From: Clostridia bacterium | Lineage (GTDB): Bacteria > Bacillota > Clostridia > Oscillospirales > Acutalibacteraceae | DNA: 35,479 bases | Direction of reading: 5' to 3' | NCBI GenBank assembly: GCA_017455295.1 | Contig: JAFTBJ010000079.1 | Coordinates: 1 to 35,479 of the forward strand | Part shown: positions 15,398 to 23,300 of the stretch, piece after piece | How positions within the stretch are numbered: position 1 is the first letter of the stretch | Layout: every line of letters begins with the position of its first letter | Notes under the pieces: generated by a model | What the model was told of the DNA's origin: nothing | Database searches by the model: none | What the model saw: only the letters and a program-made list of their open reading frames with translations | Made by a program: the position numbers and the translations under genes

Positions 15398-16201
15398 TTA
15401 TTCTTTCGTTTTTTTGAGCGACAGCAAAGCAGCGGCAGCACCGGCAATGAATGCAACGGCCAGCAGCGGTATCACCACATACCAGTTGGCGCTGCCGATC
15501 GCCGTGATGTCAAAGCCTTCCTCCGTCTGGATCGCCATAAAGAGGCAGACGGCAGCCGCCGCGATCGCGAGGATCAGCACCACAAACGCGAGGATGGCCC
15601 CAATGCCGCCGCGTTGACCGGCAAGGCGCTTGAGGCTCTCTCCCCGAAAGTCGAGCGCGGAACCAAGGGCAAGCGCACCCGCCACCGTGAGGATGGTTTC
15701 CGGCACCATATAGGCTGCGTTGTAAGCAATGTCATAGATCAAGGCGTCGGTCGCGGGGATGGAGATGTCCCGCCAGACGACATAGCCGGACACCAAGTGG
15801 CAGGCATAGCGAATCGCGCAGCACAGCAGTGCACCGAGCGCCAGCTCGAGTGCCTGATTATTCCGGCATTTACCGCGAAAGATACCACCGAGCCCCAAGC
15901 AACCGAACGCGAGAAAATAGTCGAACAAAAAGATCATTACGACCGCCAGTGCCGATGTGGCATAGGAGAAATTGTTCAGTCCCATCGCCATTTGCAGCAA
16001 TGCGCCCGCCGCGGCGGTGATTAGCCCCCATTTGATGCCGTGACGATAGGCAACCAGCAGAATCGGTACCATGCTGAACAGCGTAATTGAGCCGCCGAAC
16101 GGCATCGCGATGAACGGAATGAGCGACAGCAAAAACGCGACAGCAAGCATGATGGCGCTTTCAGTCAGGCGAACGGTCGTCTTAATGGAGTTGGAAGACA
16201 T
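15398..16201 (-). CDS. thiT: Energy-coupled thiamine transporter substrate-binding subunit ThiT
   Basis: This is a polytopic membrane protein of 267 residues. The first ~195 residues match the ThiT S-component of ECF transporters: ESAIMLAVAFLLSLIPFI, MPFGGSITLFSMVPILLVAY, then KWGLITAAAGALLQMA. The region around HLVSGYVVWRD and YNAAYMVPETI includes thiamine-contacting aromatic residues of the family. The last ~70 residues add two more hydrophobic segments and a lysine-rich tail beyond normal ThiT length (about 190), an extra membrane extension of unknown role. A TPP riboswitch with terminator in the leader confirms a thiamine role. The shared ECF energising module is not in the window. Confidence 0.9.
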   Translation of the reverse strand: MSSNSIKTTVRLTESAIMLAVAFLLSLIPFIAMPFGGSITLFSMVPILLVAYRHGIKWGLITAAAGALLQMAMGLNNFSYATSALAVVMIFLFDYFLAFGCLGLGGIFRGKCRNNQALELALGALLCCAIRYACHLVSGYVVWRDISIPATDALIYDIAYNAAYMVPETILTVAGALALGSALDFRGESLKRLAGQRGGIGAILAFVVLILAIAAAAVCLFMAIQTEEGFDITAIGSANWYVVIPLLAVAFIAGAAAALLSLKKTKE

Positions 16202-16242
16202 GATGGGTCGATCCTTTCTGTTTCAATTCGGTGCACCACACA

Positions 16243-16270
16243 AAAAAAGCGCCCTTTGTCAACAAGGGCG
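16243..16270 (-). terminator. Riboswitch-controlled terminator upstream of thiT
   Basis: Minus-strand CGCCCTT (16270-16264) pairs with AAGGGCG (16256-16250), followed by C and seven T. It lies 40 bases past the TPP aptamer and 40 bases before the thiT start, so it is the expression platform. Confidence 0.85.
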
Positions 16271-16309
16271 TTTCGTATGGATCGCAAGCGGCGATCCGCC
16301 ATATGGAAA

Positions 16310-16393
16310 CGTCCCTCCGCCGGCATTATCCGGATCAGGTTCAGGGTTACGGAAGATTCCGTTCTCAGCCGACAGTGTGTCAGCACCCCTCGT
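16310..16393 (-). ncRNA. TPP riboswitch (THI element)
   Basis: On the minus strand the aptamer shows GGGGTGCTGAC, CGGCTGAGAACGG, the conserved CCCTGAACCTGATCCGG and AATGCCGGCGGAGGGA. These are the invariant segments of the thiamine-pyrophosphate aptamer (pyrimidine arm CTGAGA, pyrophosphate arm). TPP binding should favour the downstream terminator and turn thiT off. The TTGACA-17-TATGAT promoter lies 30 bases upstream. Confidence 0.97.
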
Positions 16394-16422
16394 TTGCTTT
16401 TTCTATGCGATGTGTTTTGCCT

Positions 16423-16451
16423 ATCATACCGCGTTTGCCGGCTGCTGTCAA
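16423..16451 (-). promoter_or_regulatory. Promoter of the thiT transcript
   Basis: Minus-strand TTGACA (16446-16451) and TATGAT (16423-16428) are 17 bases apart, just upstream of the TPP aptamer. Confidence 0.8.
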
Positions 16452-16488
16452 GAATTTCTGACAGTTTTTTCATTATTTGCCAAAACGA

Positions 16489-16518
16489 TTGACGACAACT
16501 TGCCAAATCTTGTATAAT
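16489..16518 (+). promoter_or_regulatory. Promoter of the DUF4282 gene
   Basis: TTGACG (16489-16494) and TATAAT (16513-16518) are 18 bases apart on the plus strand, divergent from the thiT promoter. Confidence 0.75.
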
Positions 16519-16548
16519 ACAGTTACCAGTTTTAAGGAGGTCAGTTTT

Positions 16549-17181
16549 ATGTATTCCTACTCGTCCTATTCCTTTGCGTACGGCTACGCGATTGTCGTGG
16601 CGGTCCTCGCCACCCTGACGGCGCTTGCCGGTACCGTTTTGTCGTTCATTTTCCTACTTCCGGAAAAGAAGCGGGATCGACTGCCCGGCTTTCTGCGCAT
16701 CGTGGCGGATATCTTCAACTTCAAATGGCTCCTGACCGAGTATATCATGCGGGCGCTGTATATTTTCACCACGCTTTACTGCATCGTGTATGGTTTCTTC
16801 ACGATCTTCACCAATCCCGGGCTCGGTTTCGGCCTGCTGATCGGCGGCGTGATCGGCACCCGTGTGGTGTTTGAACTGATCATGATGCTGATCCTGCTGG
16901 TCAAAAACACCATGCAGATCAATCAAAAGCTCCGCCCGCAGACCGACGTTAAAACCGAAGATCCGTTCCAATCGTTCTCCTCCATTCGTGAAGAAGTCGG
17001 CCAATCGGCAGATGTGCCTCCGGCCGTGATCGTAGACACCTCAGCCGCTCCGGGAGCTCCGGCTGCCCCGGAAGCTCCGACTGCCCCCGTATACCAGCCA
17101 AACTACTGCTATTGCTCGCAGTGCGGCACGCGGTATGACGCGAATACCGGCGGCTGCCCAAACGGCTGCATTGAGCCCTGA
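16549..17181 (+). CDS. DUF4282-like membrane protein with C-terminal zinc ribbon
   Basis: This 210-residue protein starts after TTAAGGAGGTCAGTTTT. A hydrophobic segment at residues ~11-35 is followed by the DUF4282-like region FLRIVADIFNFKWLLTEYIM and two further helices (ALYIFTTLYCIVYGFFTIF; GFGLLIGGVIGTRVVFELI). After that comes a linker rich in Pro and Ala (residues ~160-190) and a terminal YCYCSQCGTRYDANTGGCP zinc-ribbon-like tail with CxxC and a CPNGC pair. The function is unknown. The tail probably projects into the cytoplasm as a binding site. The gene stands alone, with its own promoter and terminator. Confidence 0.75.
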   Translation: MYSYSSYSFAYGYAIVVAVLATLTALAGTVLSFIFLLPEKKRDRLPGFLRIVADIFNFKWLLTEYIMRALYIFTTLYCIVYGFFTIFTNPGLGFGLLIGGVIGTRVVFELIMMLILLVKNTMQINQKLRPQTDVKTEDPFQSFSSIREEVGQSADVPPAVIVDTSAAPGAPAAPEAPTAPVYQPNYCYCSQCGTRYDANTGGCPNGCIEP

Positions 17182-17199
17182 TTATTCTAATAAAGAGTT

Positions 17200-17240
17200 G
17201 ACCGCCGCGGTTCCATTCCGAACCGCGGCGGTCTTCTTTT
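17200..17240. terminator. Intrinsic terminator after the DUF4282 gene
   Basis: GACCGCCGCGGTT (17200-17212) pairs perfectly with AACCGCGGCGGTC (17221-17233), followed by TTCTTTTATTTT on the plus strand. On the minus strand the tail CTCTTTATT is weaker, but it is the only candidate for ending the dockerin operon. Confidence 0.88.
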
Positions 17241-17252
17241 ATTTTAGAACTA

Positions 17253-19385
17253 TCAGATAATGTCAAGCAGCATCGCGCGGACGTCGGCGGTGTTCACCTT
17301 TGTATCGCCGTTGTAGTCAGCCACTTTTTGCTGCGCATCGGTGAGCGCTTTGTCGCCCATCGTATAGAGGAGCAACGTACGCGCATCCGCCGTCGAGACC
17401 TTGCCATCGCCGTCGAGATCGCCTTTTTTGACGGGATTAGACGGCGAGCTTCCGGATTTCACCACATTATCGGTATAGGTCAAAACAGCGGCCGCATCCG
17501 CCACTTGCAGCGCTTTCACGACAACATTCCCCTTGCCTCCGACATGGATCACGACAGACTTGATCGTGCTGATGCCGTCTTCGGGCAGGTTGTTGTTCCA
17601 AGTGTAGCAGCTGTAAAGGTCAACACTGTTTGTATACGAACCCGCCGGCAGACAATCGTTGTCAAGCTGTGTGCACAGTCCCGGCCAGAAGTCAGCTACC
17701 AGCGCATAGGTACGATTGCCTTCGGTGGTCGTCACATTCACCTGAATATCAAAGGGTACGTCCGCCTGCACGTCAAAAACCAGATTCGGCGTTGCCTGTG
17801 GCGTGAAATCCCAATCGGTGTTGAACGCTACATCATAGCCGCTCGTTTCACCGGAAGTCACTGTCAAGGTGCCGCGATCATACATATAGCTGCCGGTCTT
17901 GTTGCCGGAAATGATGGACAGCGTGTTCGGATCCATCAGGTTCTCGTTGCAAGTCGGTGTGGGATCGTTGGTTGCTGAATGGTCTTTCGAGAGCAGGTTG
18001 TAGGTCGTGTCGGTGACGGTGCCGCTGCCCACCGTAAAGTACATATGATCAATCGTGATGGAGGTGTTCGGGGCGAGATACACGCGCACCGTGTCGATGC
18101 GCTCGGCATCCTTCGGCCACCAATAGTCGACCTCGATGTCCAGCTTTTCGGTCGTTCCCATATAGGGCGCGGAATCTTCCTTGACAAGCTGATCGCTCTT
18201 CTCGCAATCGCGCATCATCCAATAGCCGGAACCGGCTTTCGACAAGCCGAAATAGTAGCCGGTGCCGCTGTTTTTCTTGATCTCGATCGAAAAATACGGC
18301 GTGGTTGTCGTGCCGATCTCGAGCGGCATATAGAATTCATAAGCCGCCGCTTCGGCGCTGTTGTTGGTCAAGGTCACCCGCCCGGCGTCATCCACCGATT
18401 TGGTCACCGTGCCGAACGCCGTCTTGTTTGTATACGCCAGCGCGTCAATGCCGATGTATTCGGAGTAATTCTTGATGCTCGCCCAGCCTTCGACACCTTT
18501 ATTGACGGTGACAAATTTACCCCAGTTGCCGGAAAGCTCCGTCACCTTGATGACGTCGCCAAACACGGTGGTATCGAGGATCGTGCTGCCGCTGGTCGTC
18601 GGTTTATCACGCACGTTCAGCGGATCGTCCACCGGCGTCGTGATGCGATAAGTTCCGAGACGCGTCGCTTCGGACTTCGGCACGACTGGCGTGGGATCGC
18701 CGGCTTCCTGGCCGTAATCCAGGTTGATCGGATAGCCGGTGCCGGTCAGGAGGCAGAACCAGTCGAGCAGCATTTTACCGGTACTCATCGCCGACTGGGT
18801 CATCCACGCATCACCCGAACCGGTGCCGCGCGCGGTGGTCGGATAGCTGTCATAGACGTGGAACTTGTTGCTCGAAGAGCTATAGCCCACCAGAGCGATG
18901 AAGTGACCGGGCACGTGACCGATCGCCACGCCGCCGTTCGCCAAATGATTCTTCAGTTTGGTGGAAGACGCTTTCGCCCAATAGCCGTCGCCCGAACCGC
19001 AGTCGACCGTGAAGCCGTACTTCTTGCCGTATTTGGCCTGCAGGCGCGGATAAACCGTCGTGCGATAGGTGCCCGCATGAGAAGTGCCGGGGTTGTAGCC
19101 GCCGATGCTGTGCGCCCAGGAGGCCACTTCGGTGACACTCATCTCGTTACCGGTGAGGTACCCGACCGCATTGACGATCGCAAACATACCGCAACCGGTG
19201 CGGTACAACGTGCCATTGACCGGGTCGCCATAGGTATAGTTTTTCCATTTGGCGAGGTTTTGCCGTACCAGCGCCCGCGGTATCACCTCTTCCGCCGAAG
19301 CGGACAGCGGCGCTATCAACAGCGCCGATACCAGCAGCGACAACACGCAAAGCAGACCAATGCCGCTTTTCAGCCATTTTTTCAT
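17253..19385 (-). CDS. Secreted papain/C39-like peptidase with SH3b, two unknown modules and type I dockerin
   Basis: This 710-residue exported protein starts with a signal peptide (MKKWLKSGIGLLCVLSLLVS, cut near ASAEE). Residues ~35-220 resemble C39-like cysteine peptidases: Cys65 in RTGCGMFAIVNAVGYLTG, His161 in GHVPGHFIALVGY and Asp179 in HVYDSYP. A bacterial SH3 domain (NVRDKPTTSGSTILDTTVFG) follows at ~260-320, then two beta-rich unknown modules (~325-480 and ~490-640). The end is a type I dockerin with two calcium loops, DLDGDGKVSTAD and DYNGDTKVNTAD. The likely role is cutting peptide cross-links in cell wall or other peptides, held on a cohesin scaffold. It lies 28 bases after the GH25 gene in one operon. 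The ATG at 19385 has AAGGGGGACCACGAC upstream. Confidence 0.85.
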   Translation of the reverse strand: MKKWLKSGIGLLCVLSLLVSALLIAPLSASAEEVIPRALVRQNLAKWKNYTYGDPVNGTLYRTGCGMFAIVNAVGYLTGNEMSVTEVASWAHSIGGYNPGTSHAGTYRTTVYPRLQAKYGKKYGFTVDCGSGDGYWAKASSTKLKNHLANGGVAIGHVPGHFIALVGYSSSSNKFHVYDSYPTTARGTGSGDAWMTQSAMSTGKMLLDWFCLLTGTGYPINLDYGQEAGDPTPVVPKSEATRLGTYRITTPVDDPLNVRDKPTTSGSTILDTTVFGDVIKVTELSGNWGKFVTVNKGVEGWASIKNYSEYIGIDALAYTNKTAFGTVTKSVDDAGRVTLTNNSAEAAAYEFYMPLEIGTTTTPYFSIEIKKNSGTGYYFGLSKAGSGYWMMRDCEKSDQLVKEDSAPYMGTTEKLDIEVDYWWPKDAERIDTVRVYLAPNTSITIDHMYFTVGSGTVTDTTYNLLSKDHSATNDPTPTCNENLMDPNTLSIISGNKTGSYMYDRGTLTVTSGETSGYDVAFNTDWDFTPQATPNLVFDVQADVPFDIQVNVTTTEGNRTYALVADFWPGLCTQLDNDCLPAGSYTNSVDLYSCYTWNNNLPEDGISTIKSVVIHVGGKGNVVVKALQVADAAAVLTYTDNVVKSGSSPSNPVKKGDLDGDGKVSTADARTLLLYTMGDKALTDAQQKVADYNGDTKVNTADVRAMLLDII

Positions 19386-19413
19386 GTCGTGGTCCCCCTT
19401 TTCAAAGCACTCG

Positions 19414-21663
19414 TTAAGCAATCATATCGAGCAACATTCTCCGCGTATCCGCCGAGGTGACTTCGCCGTCACCGTTGTAGTCGGCGGCCTGCGTTTGATC
19501 GTCGCTAAAGGTAATCATACCGATCATTTGTTTCAAGATCATACGAGCATCCGCCGTCGTCACAACGTCGTCGCCGTTGACGTCGCCCGGAGTGACAACC
19601 GGCGTCGGGCGAATCGGATCGGGCGTATCCGACGGTGAGGTCTCGCTCGCCTGCACGCCGTCATAGAAAATGACGATCGCGTGATTGTTGGCAAGCTGCA
19701 GCGCGTTGACATACACTTTGCCTTTGCCGCCGAGTTTCACCGTCACGGTTTTCACGGTGGTCACGCCGTCGGCGGGAATCACGTTATTATAGGTATAGCA
19801 GCTCTTGAAGTCAAGACCGGCCGTATGGGTCATCGCGGGGATATAGTCGCCGTCGGGCGCGTCACAAATCGCCGGCCAGAAGTCGGCGCACACGCCGAAC
19901 GTGCGGTCGCCGTCCGCCGTCGTCACCGTCAGCGAAATCTCATACCGCACCTGCGCTTCCACGTTGAGGAGCAGCTGGGTCACGTCGTCGAGGTCGAACG
20001 TCTTGTTGAGGTTGAACGCCACTTCGTAGCCGCTGTCCTCTTCCGAGGTCACGCACAGCATACCGTTTTGATAGGTATAGCCGCCGTGTTTGGTGGGATC
20101 CACGATCGTCAGGCGGTCGGGATCCATCAGCGTTTGGTTGATCGCCGCGACCGTGCCCTTGTTGAGGTTATAGGTCGTGTCCTTAATGGTGTTGCTGTTC
20201 ACCGCAAAGTACATATAGTTGATGGTGACGTCGGAATGCGGAGCGAGGTACACCCGCACGGTGTCGATGCGGTAGTCGTTCGTCTTCCACCAATCCGCAA
20301 GCTTGATCTCCAGCGTCTCCGCAGCGTTCATATACGGCGCCGATTCCTCTTGAACAAGCTGATCGCCGGAATTGCAGTCGCGCATCATATAGTAGCCGGT
20401 GCCGGACTCGGTGAGACCGAAGTAATAGCCGCCGCCGCTGCTCGGCGCGATCTGTATCGCAAAATACGGGGTGGTGCTGGTGCCGACTTTCACAGGCAGT
20501 TTGAAATCATACGCCACGGCGTCATCCGACGTATTCGACAGCGTCGTGCGGCCGTTCTCGTCCACCGACTTGGCAACCGTGCCCCACGCGGGGTTGGAGG
20601 TATAGGCCTGCGCGTCGATGCCGATATAATCGCTGTAATTCTTCAGGCTTGCCCAGCCATCGGAGCCGTTCGGGGAAACAAAGCGTCCCCAGTTGCCCGA
20701 CAGCGCCGTGACGTTCACGATATCGCCTAATTTGACCGTATCCAGGATGGTGCTGTCCGACGTGGTCGCTTTGTCGCGTACATTCAGCGGATCATCGACG
20801 GGCGCGGTGATGTAATAGGTGCCGAGCTTGTCGGCCACGCTGCCGCCGCCCTGCATGTTGTTATAGCCGTACTGCGCCATGATGGCGGGATAATCTTTAT
20901 AGCAGATGTTCACATCGAGGAAGTTCAGGCCGATGCCGCTGAAAATCTTCTCGCCGCGCCAGGTGTACTGCCACATGCCGAAATTGGCGCTGTAATCATA
21001 GGTATTCCAATAGAAGCGATTGCTCGGGGTCTCGTTCGCTTTGACCTTCGCCGTCCAGCGGTCATAGCGACTGCAGAAGCTGCTGGACAGTTTGGACATG
21101 GAGGAGTTGGCGCCGTACATGGCGGGGAAATACCCCGCCGCTTCCATCGTCTCGCAGAAGCCGAGCGCCACGTTCGTGAACGCCGAATTGGACAGCGCCG
21201 TCTGCGTCTTTTCTTCCATATCGGTATAGATCGGGTACTCGAAATACATGTTGTTGCGCTCGATGACGTCGATCACCCATTTGGCTTCCTTCGCGGCGTG
21301 CGAATAGGTCGTCGCATGGGAATAGAAATTGATGCCGACCTTGAGGCCCGCCGCACGCGCACGGGAATAGTACGTCATAAACGCTTTATCCATGGTGCAC
21401 GAGCCGCTCGAGCTGCCCAGTCCGATGCGCAGGATCACGAAATCGCAGCCGGACGACGCCAGCTGGCTGAAATTGACCAGCGAATAGTTCGTCGCTTTGT
21501 TCGTGTTCCAATACGACAGATCGACGCCATGCAGGCGGACATATGTGCTGCTCTTGCCGACGCCTTCCAACGCCGACGCCGTCATCATGCCGCTCGACAC
21601 CAACAAACTGCCGAGCAAGGCAATAGTCACAAGAATCGCCACAAATCGTTGTGTATATTTCAC
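19414..21663 (-). CDS. Secreted GH25 lysozyme-like muramidase with SH3b, two unknown modules and type I dockerin
   Basis: A 749-residue exported protein starting at GTG after AGAGGGTGCTATT. The signal peptide runs to about ASALEG (residue 33). Residues 40-265 form a GH25 domain: HGVDLSYWN with Asp48, FVILRIGLG, VGINFYSHA and the catalytic YTDMEEK (Asp148, Glu150), ending in GLNFLDVNICYKDYP. This should cleave peptidoglycan between MurNAc and GlcNAc. Then come an SH3b domain (NVRDKATTSDSTILDTVKLG), the same two unknown modules as in the neighbouring peptidase, and a dockerin with DVNGDDVVTTAD and DYNGDGEVTSAD. It is the first gene of the two-gene operon, divergent from an AraC-type gene. A dockerin on a muramidase suggests attachment to a scaffoldin, for remodelling its own wall or attacking competitors. 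Confidence 0.9.
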   Translation of the reverse strand: MKYTQRFVAILVTIALLGSLLVSSGMMTASALEGVGKSSTYVRLHGVDLSYWNTNKATNYSLVNFSQLASSGCDFVILRIGLGSSSGSCTMDKAFMTYYSRARAAGLKVGINFYSHATTYSHAAKEAKWVIDVIERNNMYFEYPIYTDMEEKTQTALSNSAFTNVALGFCETMEAAGYFPAMYGANSSMSKLSSSFCSRYDRWTAKVKANETPSNRFYWNTYDYSANFGMWQYTWRGEKIFSGIGLNFLDVNICYKDYPAIMAQYGYNNMQGGGSVADKLGTYYITAPVDDPLNVRDKATTSDSTILDTVKLGDIVNVTALSGNWGRFVSPNGSDGWASLKNYSDYIGIDAQAYTSNPAWGTVAKSVDENGRTTLSNTSDDAVAYDFKLPVKVGTSTTPYFAIQIAPSSGGGYYFGLTESGTGYYMMRDCNSGDQLVQEESAPYMNAAETLEIKLADWWKTNDYRIDTVRVYLAPHSDVTINYMYFAVNSNTIKDTTYNLNKGTVAAINQTLMDPDRLTIVDPTKHGGYTYQNGMLCVTSEEDSGYEVAFNLNKTFDLDDVTQLLLNVEAQVRYEISLTVTTADGDRTFGVCADFWPAICDAPDGDYIPAMTHTAGLDFKSCYTYNNVIPADGVTTVKTVTVKLGGKGKVYVNALQLANNHAIVIFYDGVQASETSPSDTPDPIRPTPVVTPGDVNGDDVVTTADARMILKQMIGMITFSDDQTQAADYNGDGEVTSADTRRMLLDMIA

Positions 21664-21712
21664 AATAGCACCCTCTTTTGATTAAAAAAACTAGGAAAAC
21701 TTACTGTTCCAC

Positions 21713-21741
21713 TTGTAATATAAGACAAAAAGTGTTATAAT
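21713..21741 (+). promoter_or_regulatory. Promoter of the AraC-type regulator gene
   Basis: TTGTAA (21713-21718) and TATAAT (21736-21741) are 17 bases apart on the plus strand. It overlaps the divergent promoter almost completely. Confidence 0.7.
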
Positions 21742-21745
21742 GCAA
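21717..21745 (-). promoter_or_regulatory. Promoter of the GH25-peptidase operon
   Basis: Minus-strand TTGCAT (21740-21745) and TATATT (21717-21722) are 17 bases apart. It lies face to face with the AraC-gene promoter. Confidence 0.6.
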
Positions 21746-21793
21746 GTCAATAAAACGCGATTATCGGTCAAAAAGTGCACAAAGGAGGGCCTT

Positions 21794-22552
21794 ATGGAGC
21801 GGATTTTTCGGGAAACCAAACAAGAGATTTCCTTTTTCAAAACGACCTGTCTCGATTTTTCCGGGCATCTCCACGAGGACATCGAAGTGGTGCTGGTACG
21901 GAAAGGGACCGCTGTCGCCTATTGCGATGGGGTACAATACCGTCTGCGTGCCGGTTCGTTTTTCATGGTCTTCCCCAACCAGGTGCATCACTACATCGAC
22001 AGCAACGCCGGCGAATACATTTTGCTGATTGTCAAGCCGGAGCGGCACAATCTGCTGTTTGACGGCCGTCCGCTTTCCTGCGTATGCGAACAGGCGGACG
22101 CCAATGCCATCGCGCTGCTGGAAATTGCCTTGTCGGAATATGAGAATAGCGGCTACACCGCCGTTGTGGCATCGTGCCTCACCGCTTTTTTTGAGAAACT
22201 GCTAACCTTTTATCAAATCGAAAAAGGCACGCCGCAAAGCAACATTGCACTCGGGATTCTGCACTATTGCAGCGAGCATTACACCGAAGATATCACCATC
22301 ACCGATATCGCCAAGGCGCTTCACGTCAGCAAGAGCGCCGTGTCGCACACCTTCAAAAAACGGCTGGGCGTCGGCTTTATCGATCACATCCACGCGCTGC
22401 GGCTGATGGACGCGGTGCGGCTGCTGCAGGGCGATCAGTATTCGATCACCGAGATCGCCGACCTCTCCGGCTTTTCCACCGTTCGGACATTCAACCGCGC
22501 GTTTCAAAAACAATATGGCATGTCCCCGTCCGAATACCGAAAAAGACGGTGA
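21794..22552 (+). CDS. AraC-family transcriptional regulator with N-terminal cupin domain
   Basis: This 252-residue cytoplasmic regulator has a cupin-like sensor half (residues ~18-100, with HLHEDIEVVLVRKGTAVAYC, RLRAGSFFMVFPNQVHHY) and a C-terminal pair of helix-turn-helix motifs. These are ITDIAKALHVSKSAVSHTFK and ITEIADLSGFSTVRTFNRAF, ending in the family YGMSPSEYRKRR. An in-frame extension upstream exists, but AAAGGAGGGCCTT precedes the ATG at 21794. The family usually senses a sugar or similar small molecule. It is divergent from the GH25-peptidase operon with overlapping promoters, so it probably controls that operon, itself, or both; the ligand cannot be read. Confidence 0.92.
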   Translation: MERIFRETKQEISFFKTTCLDFSGHLHEDIEVVLVRKGTAVAYCDGVQYRLRAGSFFMVFPNQVHHYIDSNAGEYILLIVKPERHNLLFDGRPLSCVCEQADANAIALLEIALSEYENSGYTAVVASCLTAFFEKLLTFYQIEKGTPQSNIALGILHYCSEHYTEDITITDIAKALHVSKSAVSHTFKKRLGVGFIDHIHALRLMDAVRLLQGDQYSITEIADLSGFSTVRTFNRAFQKQYGMSPSEYRKRR

Positions 22553-22566
22553 TGCCGAATTTTAGT

Positions 22567-22598
22567 TTTAAGTCCGTTTAAGGATACGGCGATATACT
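22567..22598 (+). promoter_or_regulatory. Putative response-regulator box and promoter of the two-component operon
   Basis: TTTAAG occurs at 22567-22572 and again at 22577-22582, one helical turn apart (10 bases). Ten bases later lies TATACT (22593-22598) as the -10. No good -35 hexamer exists at 17 bases, so the repeats probably take its place by activation. The same layout is found before htrA at 24635-24665. Confidence 0.55.
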
Positions 22599-22625
22599 GA
22601 TTTTATCAAACAAGGAGGGCCTACC

Positions 22626-23300
22626 ATGCGCATATTACTTGCCGAAGACGAAAAGGCGCTGTCCAAAGCCATCGTCAAGATTTTGGAAAAGAACAACTAT
22701 TCCGCAGACGCCGTCTATGACGGCGAGAGCGCGCTGGATTATCTGGAGACTGGGTGTTATGACGCTGCGATCCTCGACATTATGATGCCGAAAATGGACG
22801 GCATCACCGTCTTGAAGCGTGTGCGCGCCGCCGGCAATTCGATTCCGATTTTGATGCTCACCGCCAAATCCGAAATCGAAGACCGGGTACTGGGGCTGGA
22901 CAGCGGCGCCAACGATTATCTGCCAAAACCATTTGATACGCGGGAACTTCTTGCCCGCCTGCGCAGCATTACCCGCAGCAAAACGGAATCCGACGCCAAA
23001 CTGACCGTCGGCAACATCACGCTGGACCGGGCGACTTTCGAACTGGCCTCTCCCACCGGCAGCTTCCGACTGGCCAACAAAGAGTATCAAATGATGGAAT
23101 ACCTGATGGTGAATCCCCGTCGGGTTCTGTCGACCGAGATGCTGATGGAAAAGATCTGGGGGTATGACGCCGACGCCGAGGTCAACGTGGTGTGGGTGTA
23201 TATCTCCTATCTTCGCAAAAAGCTGGCCGCGCTGCAAGCCACGATCCAAATCAAGTCGTCGCGGAACGCCGGCTATTCGTTGGAGGATGTCCATGATTAA
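22626..23300 (+). CDS. OmpR/PhoB-family response regulator
   Basis: A 224-residue two-component response regulator. The receiver domain has the acidic pair E7-D8 (LLAEDEKAL), phospho-acceptor Asp51 in AILDIMMPKMDG, Thr79 in MLTAKSE and Lys101 in LPKPFDTREL. The C-terminal winged helix (residues ~125-222) has FRLANKEYQMMEYLMVNPRR, LMEKIWGYDADAEVNVVWVY and SYLRKKL, typical of OmpR/PhoB DNA-binding. The start is preceded by CAAGGAGGGCCTACC. The stop overlaps the kinase start by 8 bases. A tandem TTTAAG repeat upstream suggests autoregulation, and a like repeat before htrA suggests that gene is a target. Confidence 0.95.
   Translation: MRILLAEDEKALSKAIVKILEKNNYSADAVYDGESALDYLETGCYDAAILDIMMPKMDGITVLKRVRAAGNSIPILMLTAKSEIEDRVLGLDSGANDYLPKPFDTRELLARLRSITRSKTESDAKLTVGNITLDRATFELASPTGSFRLANKEYQMMEYLMVNPRRVLSTEMLMEKIWGYDADAEVNVVWVYISYLRKKLAALQATIQIKSSRNAGYSLEDVHD

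Noticed and set aside
13384-15456. A longer mnmG start 68 codons upstream.
   Set aside because: The extra part matches no family member and would begin upstream of the promoter found at 15287-15315; the ATG at 15252 has a good ribosome binding site.
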